From: Candidatus Aegiribacteria sp.
GTDB lineage: Bacteria; Fermentibacterota; Fermentibacteria; Fermentibacterales; JCC-6
Direction of reading: 5' to 3'
Length of the DNA stretch: 43,076 nucleotides
NCBI GenBank assembly: GCA_030613065.1
Contig: JAUWMQ010000008.1
Span: 1-43,076, forward strand
Numbering within the stretch: position 1 is the first letter of the stretch; each line of letters opens with the position of its first letter. The notes under the pieces were generated by a model, which searched no databases, was not told the DNA's origin, and was given only the letters and a program-made list of their open reading frames with translations. A program made the position numbers and the translations under genes. Shown here piece by piece: positions 1 to 7,886 of the stretch.

Positions 1-1
1 G

Positions 2-436
2 ATAGTTTATAACGGCACCTCCGCACCAAGCAGCTACGATATGGCACTCACACAGGATTCAGGCGACTCTGATCCCACCAACGCAACAGCTGTTTGGAGC
101 GAAAGCTCGATGGCTACTACCCTGGTCGACACCGGAGATGACCAGTGGGATTTGGACATTTGGGAAGTCACATGTGCTGTTTCACCTACTTTCCCGAGCC
201 TTGTTTCCGGACAGCGCTACTGGCTTGAATGTCATTTCCAAGATACTACCGTCAATGATTTTATCCTTATGCAAAACCCGGTCTTTGGTAGTGCCTTCTA
301 TTTGAGCACTGACGCAGCTGCCTGGACCCGTATCGATGGCTATGGTCAACCTTTATCTGATGTATTCTTCGAACTCTACAACACTTCGGTCGCTCTTCAG
401 CGTGAAACATGGGGAAGCATCAAGGCCATATTCTAG
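2..436 (+). CDS. Secreted protein, C-terminal part (5' end outside window)
   Basis: The reading frame is open to the left edge, so this is the last ~144 residues of a longer protein; the ORF-track ATG at 41 is internal. The visible part resembles the 'choice-of-anchor' class of beta-sandwich modules: a D/S/T-rich strand pattern, then 'SGQRYWLECHF', like the 'aGtrYWl' core of those domains (recognised by eye, not by search). The protein ends 'LQRETWGSIKAIF'. Nearly the same tail closes the unrelated secreted protein at 7107-7781, so it may be a sorting or anchoring tag. The gene is followed by a strong terminator. Function unknown; surface or extracellular location is inferred from composition and tail. 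Confidence 0.75.
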   Translation: MVYNGTSAPSSYDMALTQDSGDSDPTNATAVWSESSMATTLVDTGDDQWDLDIWEVTCAVSPTFPSLVSGQRYWLECHFQDTTVNDFILMQNPVFGSAFYLSTDAAAWTRIDGYGQPLSDVFFELYNTSVALQRETWGSIKAIF

Positions 437-456
437 CCGTGACAGGCGCATGAATG

Positions 457-486
457 AGGGGAAGGCATTTCGCCTTCCCTTTTTTT
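457..486 (+). terminator. Rho-independent terminator of the first gene
   Basis: GGGAAGGC / ATTTC loop / GCCTTCCC stem followed by a T7 run, 21 bp after the stop codon. The T-run abuts the predicted 5' end of the group II intron fragment. Confidence 0.9.
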
Positions 487-488
487 GA

Positions 489-885
489 GTGCGCCGGGCA
501 TGGCGCGCAGCACCAGTAACCGGTGCTGTTAACCGGCAAGCGAAAGTGAACCGGGATGTGACTTGGAGGGTGTAAGTCCCTCTGGAGGTCGTGATGACCG
601 GAACTCCTAGCTGAACACCAAGGATACAGGCATCGCGAGGTGCCGTCTGAAGGAAGGTGAAGGCAAACTCTTGGCCTGAGGAACACGAACCGTATATGAG
701 GCGACAGCCGGTGGGCAAGCAGACTCGAGTATGCAAGCCCGATGTCATCCGGAATCGAGTTGTCGTAGATGTGGCAGGTATGTGAGAGGAAAGTCACGCG
801 TTTTACCCCGGGAGGTCTGCGGATCTGCCTAGTGCTAGGAGCCTGCCCTGAAGAACATGCAGGAAACACCGGCACATTACCCTCA
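489..885 (+). mobile_element. Group II intron, 5' ribozyme fragment (no reverse transcriptase)
   Basis: The stretch begins with the canonical group II 5' boundary GTGCG immediately after a terminator T-tract. It carries the sequence blocks expected of bacterial group II intron domains I-III, such as 'GGGTGTAAGTCCCTC', 'GATGACCGGAACTCCTAG', 'CTGAACACCAAGGATACAGG' and 'CCGTATATGAGGCGACAGCC'. Insertion directly behind terminator hairpins is a known habit of class C introns. No intron-encoded reverse transcriptase/maturase and no recognisable domain V or VI follow. After about 885 the sequence changes to a transposase remnant, so the element is 3'-truncated and cannot splice as it stands. The 3' limit is approximate. 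ORFs called through it (353-748, 420-875, 769-993) are not genes. Confidence 0.85.
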
Positions 886-993
886 AAGCTGAGTACTGAT
901 AATGGTTATATGTCAGGTGATAATCTTGAGGCTATAGAAGTAGCGGATCTTGACGCATATGTTGCAACCAATAAAGTGTTTCAATCGGTTTGA
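886..993 (+). pseudogene. IS1182-like transposase remnant
   Basis: In the frame ending at TGA 991-993 the peptide 'TDNGYMSGDNLEAIEVAD' followed by 'LDAYVATNK' matches the pattern around a conserved catalytic-core block of IS1182/IS4-type DDE transposases ('aDaGYfseeNLeale..idayIat'). Only about 35 residues remain, with no start, no terminal repeats and no other core motifs. It abuts the truncated intron, so it is probably the scar of a second insertion that removed the intron's 3' half. Assigned from motif memory. Confidence 0.6.
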
Positions 994-1050
994 GTAATAT
1001 CCCATGGGGCAGTCTCTGGGGCGGTGCCGGACTCGGATTCTAAATTACAG

Positions 1051-3261
1051 TTATTTCATATATTCATTTACCCAGAGTGGTCTTTCCGGTGTGGAGTCGC
1101 CCGACCGCATTTCCCTCCAGGCCTCATCGGTGAGTCTGTTCGACATGGGCCATGCGAATTCGTAGTAGCTGAGTACGGGTCCCACAGCCGCCTCGATATT
1201 ACCGTCGGGTCTTCTATAGATAACTATGCAGTAATCAAGGTCTCCCGATGCGACTTCAAGCACCGAGCTGCTGTTCTGATCCGTATGAACATCGGCGATC
1301 AGTGATGTTTCCAGGCCTTCCGTTGTTTCACCGTCCCAGCAGATAGCCGATTCCAGATTGCTGGCGAAACCCTTGAGAAAATCCGCGTCTTCAGAAGTGA
1401 TTACGGAGCCCGCGAGTTCTCTTTCAGCTATATCCTGAAGCTGTGTCATGATGGAGCAGGCATTCCGGAATCTGCCTTCTATGCTGCCGTCAAGAACTCC
1501 ATATTCACGAAGACCCCTCTGTGCCATCTGAAGAGTCGCATTAAGTTCAGCGTAGACTTCCGGTACGGGTTCAACAAATCCGGCGGAGGGTTCGGGCTCC
1601 TCAAAGGGTCCGGGCGCGCACCCGCATTCCATGGTGTAACTCTGTTTTGCGTAAAGTATTGTGTCATGTCTGAGCATTGCCCAGGATGCCAGGAAATTTG
1701 AAAGGGTATGACGTCCCCATGCCTCTGTCCGCATGAAATCAGGATAACCCTCACCCTTTTCCTTCTGAAGAAGATAAAGAGAGTGAAGCCATGACATGTA
1801 AAGCGTAGCATGCCAGTCAGAGGGGCTGTACTCCTCTATCATCCGATTCAGCGATTCCAGTGAGTCCGCATAGTATGCAAACTCGAAGTCTCCCTGTTCC
1901 TCAAGGATAGAGATGGCGGCCTCGCTGCCGAATACAGCAGCAACGTCAAGGCCAGTGGGCATGAATCTCTGATTGCCTGATGGGTTCAGTCCAGTTGCCG
2001 GGAAGACAAGTTTCCCCAGAATTTCACTGTCAGGAGTGTATCTCTGCCCGAGGAACCTGAAACCGGTGCTCTTCTGGAATGCTCCCTGAAGATCACCCGG
2101 ATCGAATTCCCCCTGTTCGTCCGGCATTGATATAAGCTCCCCGGTACCGCTGTATATGGAGGGACCCGCAAAATTGGAGTTTACATAATCTCTGAACAGC
2201 CTGTAGAAATCCATACTCCAGATCAGCTGGCTGTCTGCTGATTCTCCTGCGATTTCCCGCGCGGCTTCTGTGTACTGCGGTACGGATAGATCATCTGCAA
2301 AACCGGCGAAGAAAGCGGTTATTTCATAAATTTTCCGCCACTTATCAAGAAGTAGCTCTCCTTCATATTCAATTTCCGACAGATCTGAAACGATACAGAG
2401 AGCACTTGCTGTCATAACGCGGGCATCTTCTTCGGAAACGATATATGCAGCCATCTGCCCGTTGGGTGCTCCTCCGTTCAGAATGAACGTGAGCCTGCCC
2501 AGCCACATCATAGCCTTGAAGTACCGCTCAAGTCCGGGGCTTGATGTGTAGTGTCCCCTCGGGACATACTGGGAGTAATCCTCCCGGTATCCCATTACTG
2601 GACTGTCATCAAATCCGACGTGACTTTCTATCAGCGCAATCTCGGTCTCTACAGCTTCAGCAATTGATTGATCGGCAATAAATTCGGGATCGAGGAACGC
2701 TAGAGGCACAGCAAAGAATGCTGCGTTCAGACTGGCGCCTCGCCCGAGATTTTTTTCGTAAAGACTTCTGCAGACTATTTCAAGATCACCGTAAAGGTAA
2801 TTCTCTTCAATATCCTGGAGAATCTGATCGAAGAAGATATGAAGCATATGAAGAGGAATACCGGCAGATACGTACACCGGTTGATCCCATGCTTCCATCA
2901 TTGCATATGCTCTGATTGGATTGTTCGTGACATTGAACGGTTTGTATACGACAAAACCATTCTCAAGCAGGGATTCAGGAATCCGATCAATACCTGATTT
3001 ATTCATGATATCATTTAAATTGAATACATTCTCTGCATTAACCGGCAGTTCCAGTGAAGCCATATCCGGAAAAGTACTTGATGAAACCGGTTCGAAGAAA
3101 CGGTCAGCGAATGTTTCGGCAACATTCACTTCCTCCGGGAACAGCAGTTCTTCGGGGGTAATTTCATTATTCGAACCAATCATGTTTTCACCTCCGCTGC
3201 TGCAGCATGGAGTATTAAGAAGAATCAGAAGAATCACCGGAAAAGCAAATTCATATTTCAT
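1051..3261 (-). CDS. DUF3160 family lipoprotein
   Basis: Predicted 736-residue exported protein. The ORF track begins at 3300, but GGGAG lies 9 nt before the ATG at 3261, and that start gives a proper signal peptide (MKYEFAFPVILLILLN) ending in Cys-Cys, probably a lipobox although imperfect. Most of the mature protein matches the DUF3160 pattern: 'YVSAGIPLHMLHIFFDQIL' near the N-terminus, the central 'MMWLGRLTFIL' helix and the late 'SAGFVEPVPEVYAEL' segment. The biochemical role of the family is unknown; members are large secreted or lipid-anchored proteins of Gram-negative bacteria and archaea. It is monocistronic, with its own promoter at 3301-3328. The family call is from motif memory; the coding call is certain. 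Confidence 0.88.
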   Translation of the reverse strand: MKYEFAFPVILLILLNTPCCSSGGENMIGSNNEITPEELLFPEEVNVAETFADRFFEPVSSSTFPDMASLELPVNAENVFNLNDIMNKSGIDRIPESLLENGFVVYKPFNVTNNPIRAYAMMEAWDQPVYVSAGIPLHMLHIFFDQILQDIEENYLYGDLEIVCRSLYEKNLGRGASLNAAFFAVPLAFLDPEFIADQSIAEAVETEIALIESHVGFDDSPVMGYREDYSQYVPRGHYTSSPGLERYFKAMMWLGRLTFILNGGAPNGQMAAYIVSEEDARVMTASALCIVSDLSEIEYEGELLLDKWRKIYEITAFFAGFADDLSVPQYTEAAREIAGESADSQLIWSMDFYRLFRDYVNSNFAGPSIYSGTGELISMPDEQGEFDPGDLQGAFQKSTGFRFLGQRYTPDSEILGKLVFPATGLNPSGNQRFMPTGLDVAAVFGSEAAISILEEQGDFEFAYYADSLESLNRMIEEYSPSDWHATLYMSWLHSLYLLQKEKGEGYPDFMRTEAWGRHTLSNFLASWAMLRHDTILYAKQSYTMECGCAPGPFEEPEPSAGFVEPVPEVYAELNATLQMAQRGLREYGVLDGSIEGRFRNACSIMTQLQDIAERELAGSVITSEDADFLKGFASNLESAICWDGETTEGLETSLIADVHTDQNSSSVLEVASGDLDYCIVIYRRPDGNIEAAVGPVLSYYEFAWPMSNRLTDEAWREMRSGDSTPERPLWVNEYMK

Positions 3262-3300
3262 GTCGAGCATCTCCCTTTCAGTTATCTCTGTCATATACAT

Positions 3301-3328
3301 ATATTAACAATTATCTGTTCCATGGCAA
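3301..3328 (-). promoter_or_regulatory. Putative sigma-70 promoter of the DUF3160 gene
   Basis: On the minus strand TTGCCA, a 16-bp spacer and TAATAT, ending 40 bp before the revised start codon at 3261. Confidence 0.45.
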
Positions 3329-3359
3329 TGAAATGGTAAATGATGAAAGCGGGTGTTCC

Positions 3360-3488
3360 ATGAGTAAGACTCTTCTGATTCTTGCTGTCGCCACGGCAGC
3401 AGCAGTCGCAGGCAATGTATATGTATGTGACTATGAGTACCAGGCCGGCTGGGACGGAGCCAGTAAATGGCAGATGAGGCTTCATTAA
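3360..3488 (+). CDS. Short exported peptide or truncated gene start
   Basis: ATG to TAA, 42 residues: a clean signal-peptide-like N-terminus (MSKTLLILAVATAAAVAG) followed by only ~24 residues ('NVYVCDYEYQAGWDGASKW...'). It is absent from the ORF track on length. The hydrophobic start is unlikely by chance, but the short mature part suggests the first exported segment of a gene whose remainder has been lost. No strong Shine-Dalgarno is seen. No family recognised. Confidence 0.35.
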   Translation: MSKTLLILAVATAAAVAGNVYVCDYEYQAGWDGASKWQMRLH

Positions 3489-3536
3489 ATCAATACTTCG
3501 TTAACAGTGTAATTCACTTAAGATGAGCCTTGCCAT

Positions 3537-3571
3537 TTCCCTGACCTGTTAATTATCAGGCGATCAGGGAA
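3537..3571. other. Imperfect hairpin in intergenic region
   Basis: TTCCCTGA/TCAGGGAA outer stem, CCTG/CAGG inner stem with a 3-nt bulge and an 8-nt AT loop. No T-run follows on either strand, so it is not a convincing terminator. The rest of 3489-3658 holds nothing recognisable. Confidence 0.4.
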
Positions 3572-3658
3572 GCAATCCATTATATTTCTTACATATGACA
3601 GGGCAGAGCTATTTCAAGCTTTGTCCCTTTCTTTTGCTGCCAGCAGGAGGTGATGAGA

Positions 3659-4597
3659 GTGAGCATCAGGAATGAACTTCAGGATTACGCCGGTATTTTC
3701 GCAGGGTCGATACTCTTTGGAATAGCCTACGCATGGTTTCTGTTTCCTTTCCGGGTATCGCCCGGCGGCGTAGCCGGTCTGGCCCAGGTTCTGTACCACT
3801 GGACAGGTATCTCGGAAAGCATATGGATGTTCGGCTTCAACGTCCCTCTCTTCTTCTTAGGTTACCTTGTCATTGGGAAGCAGTTCGGGATAAGAAGCCT
3901 TGTGGGAATGCTCATGTCTAATACAATGTGCTGGCTTCTTCAGCCTTCCCATCTATCATTTCTTTCAGATTACGGGAATCTTGTACATAACGTAGCAGAA
4001 GAGGGACAGCTGCCCCGTCTGGCGGTCTTTTTTGCCGGTAATTCCGAAATGGACATACTATTAGCTTGCATCGCGGGTTCCGCTCTGCTTGGACTGGGTC
4101 TTGGACTGATCTTTAAATTCCGGGGTTCCACCGGCGGAACCGATATCCCTGTGGCAATACTGAAAAAGTATACAGGAGTGTCGATAAGCACAGGTTACTG
4201 GCTGGTCGAGTCATTGATCATTCTCGCGGTTGGTATGGTATTCAAAAACCCGGTCATTGTTATCTGGGCCTATCTTAACCTGTTCCTCACAAGCAGGATG
4301 ACTGATTTTGCGGCTGAGGGCATGCCTTATGTTAAATCGGTGATGATAGTAACGGATAAACCGGACGAAGTAAGGGACGCCATTTTCCAAAAACTCAACC
4401 GGGGAGTGACTTTTCTCAAAGCTGAAGGAGGCTATAGACGGGAAAAGAAGGATGTCATATACGTCTGTATTCACCGCAGGCAGGTTATGCTCTTGAGGAG
4501 AATATTGAAGGGTATTGACCCGGATGCTTTCATGGTGCTGCATGACGCCTATGATGTTATGGGATACGGGTTCAGGCAGAGAACGCTTACTTACTGA
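3659..4597 (+). CDS. YitT/DUF2179 family membrane protein
   Basis: Inner-membrane protein of about 312 residues. The N-terminal ~215 residues hold five or six hydrophobic segments in the YitT membrane domain pattern ('FPFRVSPGGVAGLAQVLYHWTG', 'KFRGSTGGTDIPVAIL', each containing the family's conserved Gly-rich turn). Residues ~225-305 form the soluble DUF2179 domain ('YVKSVMIVTDKPDEV...RGVTFLKAEGGYRREKKDVIYV'). Start choice: AGGAGG at 3645-3650 is only 2 nt from the ATG at 3653 but 8 nt from the GTG at 3659, so GTG (MSIRNEL...) is preferred. Family function is unproven. It stands alone between two unrelated genes. Confidence 0.9.
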   Translation: MSIRNELQDYAGIFAGSILFGIAYAWFLFPFRVSPGGVAGLAQVLYHWTGISESIWMFGFNVPLFFLGYLVIGKQFGIRSLVGMLMSNTMCWLLQPSHLSFLSDYGNLVHNVAEEGQLPRLAVFFAGNSEMDILLACIAGSALLGLGLGLIFKFRGSTGGTDIPVAILKKYTGVSISTGYWLVESLIILAVGMVFKNPVIVIWAYLNLFLTSRMTDFAAEGMPYVKSVMIVTDKPDEVRDAIFQKLNRGVTFLKAEGGYRREKKDVIYVCIHRRQVMLLRRILKGIDPDAFMVLHDAYDVMGYGFRQRTLTY

Positions 4598-4690
4598 AGC
4601 AGGGGGCTGGACATATCGGACCGGTCTATGCAGAATATGTACAATGATAAATGCAGTCTTGTAATAATGCAGATCTGGAGGAACATTTTT

Positions 4691-5362
4691 ATGAAGAAGA
4701 TTTATTCAGTTGTTATTTTTCTTGTTGCGGTCACAGTATCTTCCTGTGGCAGCAGTGATCCCATCGGACCTTCCTCCGGCGGTGATTCGGAATATTATCC
4801 TCTTTCTGTAGGTAATGTCTGGATGTATGACCGTTCCGGTTCCATAGCCTCTGGTGGAGTCCAGGTCGGTACCGTTTCCGGAGAGATCAAACTCGAGATC
4901 ACCGGAACCGCGACTCATTCCGAGGGCTTCGATGTTTACGTTCAGGAATACTCCATCAGTGATACTACAGTGATAAACAGTCAAACCTTTATTTCAGATT
5001 CCACTTACACGGAATACATGAGAATAACGGACGATGGTATGTACGGGTATAGCAACCTCACGGATACAGATTCCTCCTTCACTGTTCCGTTCCCGCTTCA
5101 GGCTGGCGCTACATGGACATTCTCTGAAGAACCCCCTACAACGGGAGAAATCCTTTCAATGTCAGTTGCCGTAACCGTAATGGCAGGTTCTTTTGACAAT
5201 TGTATGGAAATGAGGACCGTATGGACCGATTCGGGCATGGTACTTACAAACACAGCGGACTTTGCGAAGAACGTGGGTAATGTGAGGAATGAATTTGTTC
5301 TGACGACGGCGACAATGATCATGACTATAACCAACAGCTTGGAGACATACTATCTGAACTAG
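4691..5362 (+). CDS. Small lipoprotein, unknown function
   Basis: Predicted 223-residue lipoprotein. Start set at the ATG at 4691, which follows GGAGG by 9 nt and opens a signal peptide (MKKIYSVVIFLVAVTVSSC) with lipobox VSSC; the ORF-track start 21 codons upstream would bury the signal. The mature protein is Ser/Thr/Asp-rich and opens with 'YYPLSVGNVWMYD', a motif found at the start of many uncharacterised FCB-group lipoproteins, with a beta-rich remainder. No enzymatic motif. The stop lies 18 bp before tatD; a shared transcript is possible. Confidence 0.85.
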   Translation: MKKIYSVVIFLVAVTVSSCGSSDPIGPSSGGDSEYYPLSVGNVWMYDRSGSIASGGVQVGTVSGEIKLEITGTATHSEGFDVYVQEYSISDTTVINSQTFISDSTYTEYMRITDDGMYGYSNLTDTDSSFTVPFPLQAGATWTFSEEPPTTGEILSMSVAVTVMAGSFDNCMEMRTVWTDSGMVLTNTADFAKNVGNVRNEFVLTTATMIMTITNSLETYYLN

Positions 5363-5380
5363 GTTGGCAGTTTAATCGTT

Positions 5381-6148
5381 ATGCTGATAGACACACACTG
5401 CCACCTGTTCATGAAACCCCTTTGCGAAGATATTGAAGGTGTTTTGAAAAGGGCTGCTCTGAAAGGTATTTCAGCGATTATCGTTCCTGCTGTTGAAACC
5501 CGCTCCTGGAAAAGTATTGCTGAATTATCAGAATATCCATCCGTTTATACTGCGCTTGGTCTTCATCCGTGGTGCGCCGACGAGGCACTTGATACGGCTA
5601 TGCTTGGAAAGCTTCTTGTCGGAACAGGCTCAGTTGCCGTGGGTGAAATTGGCCTTGATTTCAAAATAGAGACCCCCGGCAGAATTACTCAGATAACAGT
5701 ATTCCGGACACAGCTTGATCTTGCCGCAGAACTTGGCTTGCCTGTCATTCTGCACTGCCGGGGAGCTTTCGATGAAATGCTGTCCATTCTTTCTGAAAAA
5801 AAATACAATGGAAATGTAAGAGGAGTAGTTCATGCTTTTACAAGAGGGATTCAACTGGCCGAGCGTTTCCTTGATCTCGGTTTTTACCTTGCATTCGGAG
5901 GAGCCGTGACCAGGCCTCGCGCAAAAAGAGCAAGAAGTTCAGCAGCAGCTGTACCCCTTCGGAAAATCGTTCTTGAAACCGACGCTCCTTCAATCGGGAT
6001 GGATGGCGTTGAACCCGGGATGATGGAGCCGGCACATGTTGCCCGAATCGCTGAATCATTAGCGATGCTCCGCGGAATCAGTTTCGATGAAATAACCCGT
6101 GAAACTTCCAGAAATGCTGTAGATCTTTTTGGTATCAGAGATGGCTGA
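5381..6148 (+). CDS. TatD-family metal-dependent hydrolase
   Basis: 255 residues, the usual TatD length. Amidohydrolase-fold metal ligands are visible in order: 'DTHCHL' (residues 4-9), 'GEIGLDF' (~88-94), 'ILHCRG', 'VVHAFT' and 'ETDAPS' near the C-terminus. TatD proteins are cytoplasmic Mg-dependent 3'-5' exonucleases or phosphoesterases acting on DNA, some on D-aminoacyl-tRNA or RNA ends. The ATG at 5381 begins directly at the conserved 'MLIDTHCH', so the start is secure although its Shine-Dalgarno is weak. The last 8 bp overlap the next gene (ATGGCTGA), indicating translational coupling. Confidence 0.93.
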   Translation: MLIDTHCHLFMKPLCEDIEGVLKRAALKGISAIIVPAVETRSWKSIAELSEYPSVYTALGLHPWCADEALDTAMLGKLLVGTGSVAVGEIGLDFKIETPGRITQITVFRTQLDLAAELGLPVILHCRGAFDEMLSILSEKKYNGNVRGVVHAFTRGIQLAERFLDLGFYLAFGGAVTRPRAKRARSSAAAVPLRKIVLETDAPSIGMDGVEPGMMEPAHVARIAESLAMLRGISFDEITRETSRNAVDLFGIRDG

Positions 6149-6875
6149 AAGAAGATTCGACAGGGTTGTTGAATTCCTTGGCAGGGAACCATTTCTTGCG
6201 GTACGCAGAGCGGATGTTGCAGTCATAGGCCTTGGCGGAGTTGGCTGCCATGCAGCAGTTGCACTTGCAAGAAGCGGTATCGGGAACATACGCCTTGTCG
6301 ATTTTGATTACCTTACAGAAACATCTCTGAACAGGAATCCTATTGCCGGACCACGTGATTGTGGCGGATACAAAGTTGATATTGTAGCCGATCAGCTTCG
6401 TAGTACCTGCCCCGATACGCATGTCAAAACCGTTACCGAGTTTTTTCATTCGGACAACGCCGATTCGATTCTGAAACCGGTACCCGATGCTGTTGTCGAT
6501 GCCATAGACAGCCTTAATCCCAAAGCTGCTCTGCTTGAATACTGCATTGAACAGAGGATACCTGTTTTCAGCAGTATGGGGGCTTCGGGAAGGAGAGATC
6601 CGTCACTTGTCAGAACGGGTGACATATCCCGGACAAGATGCTGCCCTCTGGCAAAACAACTCAGAAAGTATCTTCGCAGGCGCGGCATTACCCATGGTAT
6701 ATCCTGCGTATATTCAACTGAGCCAGCCGGTGATCATTCGCTTCCTCCCGATATGGACGACCTGACCCTTCACAGAGGGAGGATCAGAAACAGGATACCC
6801 AGCCTGATAATAATGCCCGGGATCTTCGGGTATACACTCGCGGGAATGGTGCTGGATCATATTTCAGAAGAATAG
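6141..6875 (+). CDS. tcdA: tRNA threonylcarbamoyladenosine dehydratase-like E1 protein (TcdA/YgdL)
   Basis: 244 residues, close to E. coli TcdA. It carries the ThiF/MoeB/HesA ATP-binding motif 'VIGLGGVGCHAAVALARSG' (~residue 28), the 'LVDFD' strand, 'NRNPIA' and 'VVDAID'. The order and 'SMGASGRRDP' favour the YgdL/TcdA branch over MoeB or ThiF. TcdA uses ATP to cyclise t6A37 to ct6A in tRNAs reading ANN codons. The ATG at 6141 overlaps the tatD stop; the ORF-track TTG at 6129 lies further inside tatD and is not needed. tRNA-Sec follows convergently. A related non-TcdA E1-like enzyme cannot be excluded. Confidence 0.85.
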   Translation: MAERRFDRVVEFLGREPFLAVRRADVAVIGLGGVGCHAAVALARSGIGNIRLVDFDYLTETSLNRNPIAGPRDCGGYKVDIVADQLRSTCPDTHVKTVTEFFHSDNADSILKPVPDAVVDAIDSLNPKAALLEYCIEQRIPVFSSMGASGRRDPSLVRTGDISRTRCCPLAKQLRKYLRRRGITHGISCVYSTEPAGDHSLPPDMDDLTLHRGRIRNRIPSLIIMPGIFGYTLAGMVLDHISEE

Positions 6876-6879
6876 AGAA

Positions 6880-6976
6880 TGGCGGGAACGTGTGGGAATC
6901 GAACCCACCCAGGGTGGTTCTAGCACCCAGCACCGGATTTGAAGTCCGGGAGGGACACCAGTCCCCATGCGCTCCC
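6880..6976 (-). tRNA. selC: tRNA-Sec (anticodon UCA)
   Basis: Read on the minus strand, this 97-nt gene has an extended acceptor stem starting GGGAGCG, a 6-bp D stem (GGGGAC/GTCCCT) with a four-base loop, anticodon arm CCGGA-CTTCAAA-TCCGG with anticodon TCA, a long variable arm, T-arm GTGGG-TTCGATT-CCCAC, discriminator G and encoded CCA. 'GGACTTCAAATCC' is the hallmark of bacterial selC. It implies UGA recoding as selenocysteine in this organism. No selA, selB or selD lies in the window. ORFs 6784-6999 and 6890-7117 are shadows of it. Confidence 0.96.
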
Positions 6977-7055
6977 GCATTTAGATGTAACAATTGCAAT
7001 TCCAGTCATGCTTTGTCAAGGGCTGTTTTAAAAAGAGCAGTAGAAATATTGGAGC

Positions 7056-7084
7056 AAAAAAAGGGAGCCGGCAAGCCGGCTCCC
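7056..7084 (-). terminator. Rho-independent terminator of the 7107-7781 gene
   Basis: On the minus strand a 10-bp perfect stem GGGAGCCGGC/GCCGGCTCCC with a 2-nt centre, followed by T7, 22 bp past the stop codon. Confidence 0.92.
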
Positions 7085-7106
7085 GAGGGTACTGATATAG
7101 AACGAA

Positions 7107-7781
7107 CTACTGCATGACAGTCTTGATGTTTCCCCATGTTGTCTGTTGAAGAGATCCACCAGCTGTCAGTTCACAGTTATCCCAGAAGATCGTACTTCCG
7201 CCGTTGGAGAAGAGATCAAGAGCTGCAATTTCATTTACTCCGGTCGACTGCCATGCGTTTGAAGCCAGGAAAGTGTTGTTGTAGTAAATATCGTAAGCGT
7301 TGACATCAAGGTGGATTTCCGCCCTGACTTCTACCCATGTATCAAAGATCATGGCTGCGACTGCTGAGCTGTAATAATCAGTTACAAGTAAGCCATCTGC
7401 ATCAAACTCAAGCTGAACTGACCAGTCAAAGACGGAGACCCCATCGTATGTGTTCAGCATGATGAAATACTGCTTGCCTGTTGAACCTGTTGGGATGTAG
7501 CACCATGCTGTCATGATCCAGTCGCCGCTGGTTTCTGAGAATTGCTGCACGATATCGGATGTTGGTGTCATGCGTACCGAATGGGGTGCGGAAACATATT
7601 GAGAATCGGTAACGAAGGCATCCGCGGCAGCGCTGCCTGCCCATCCGCTCCAGCCGCCCTGGCCGATTAATCCGCTGCCAAGAGCGTACGAATCGAAATT
7701 ATCGGACCAGTCAGCGCTGGCTGCCGGTACGATGACCAGTAATGCCGCGCAAACGGTCAAGAAACGGTGAAAATTGTTCAT
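7107..7781 (-). CDS. Secreted LamG-like protein with TWGxIK tail
   Basis: 224 residues with a clear Sec signal peptide (MNNFHRFLTVCAALLVIVPAASA). The mature part starts 'DWSDNFDSYALGSGLIGQGGW', the usual opening of secreted concanavalin/LamG-like jelly-roll domains, and continues with alternating strands to 'STIFWDNCEL', the typical last strand. It ends 'SLQQTTWGNIKTVMQ', nearly the same tail as the partial protein at the left edge. GGGGG lies 6 nt before the ATG. It is monocistronic with its own terminator. The ligand is unknown; glycan or cell-surface binding is a family-level guess. Confidence 0.85.
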   Translation of the reverse strand: MNNFHRFLTVCAALLVIVPAASADWSDNFDSYALGSGLIGQGGWSGWAGSAAADAFVTDSQYVSAPHSVRMTPTSDIVQQFSETSGDWIMTAWCYIPTGSTGKQYFIMLNTYDGVSVFDWSVQLEFDADGLLVTDYYSSAVAAMIFDTWVEVRAEIHLDVNAYDIYYNNTFLASNAWQSTGVNEIAALDLFSNGGSTIFWDNCELTAGGSLQQTTWGNIKTVMQ

Positions 7782-7886
7782 ATTTACCCCCTCAGGTAAG
7801 TTAGTTAAAGAATAACAACACTACTTTCACTAGTATTGAGAATATCCTACTTCTGCAGTCAGGTCAAGTCCCGTTTTGTGTTCCGT

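Noticed and set aside
353-993. ORFs 353-748 (-), 420-875 (-) and 769-993 (+)
   Set aside because: They run through the terminator and structured group II intron RNA; only the last ~35 codons of 769-993 have a protein-like signal, as a transposase remnant.
3537-3571. Hairpin as a rho-independent terminator
   Set aside because: No T-run on either side; listed only as a hairpin.
6784-7117. ORFs 6784-6999 (-) and 6890-7117 (+)
   Set aside because: They cover the tRNA-Sec gene and a terminator; not protein coding.
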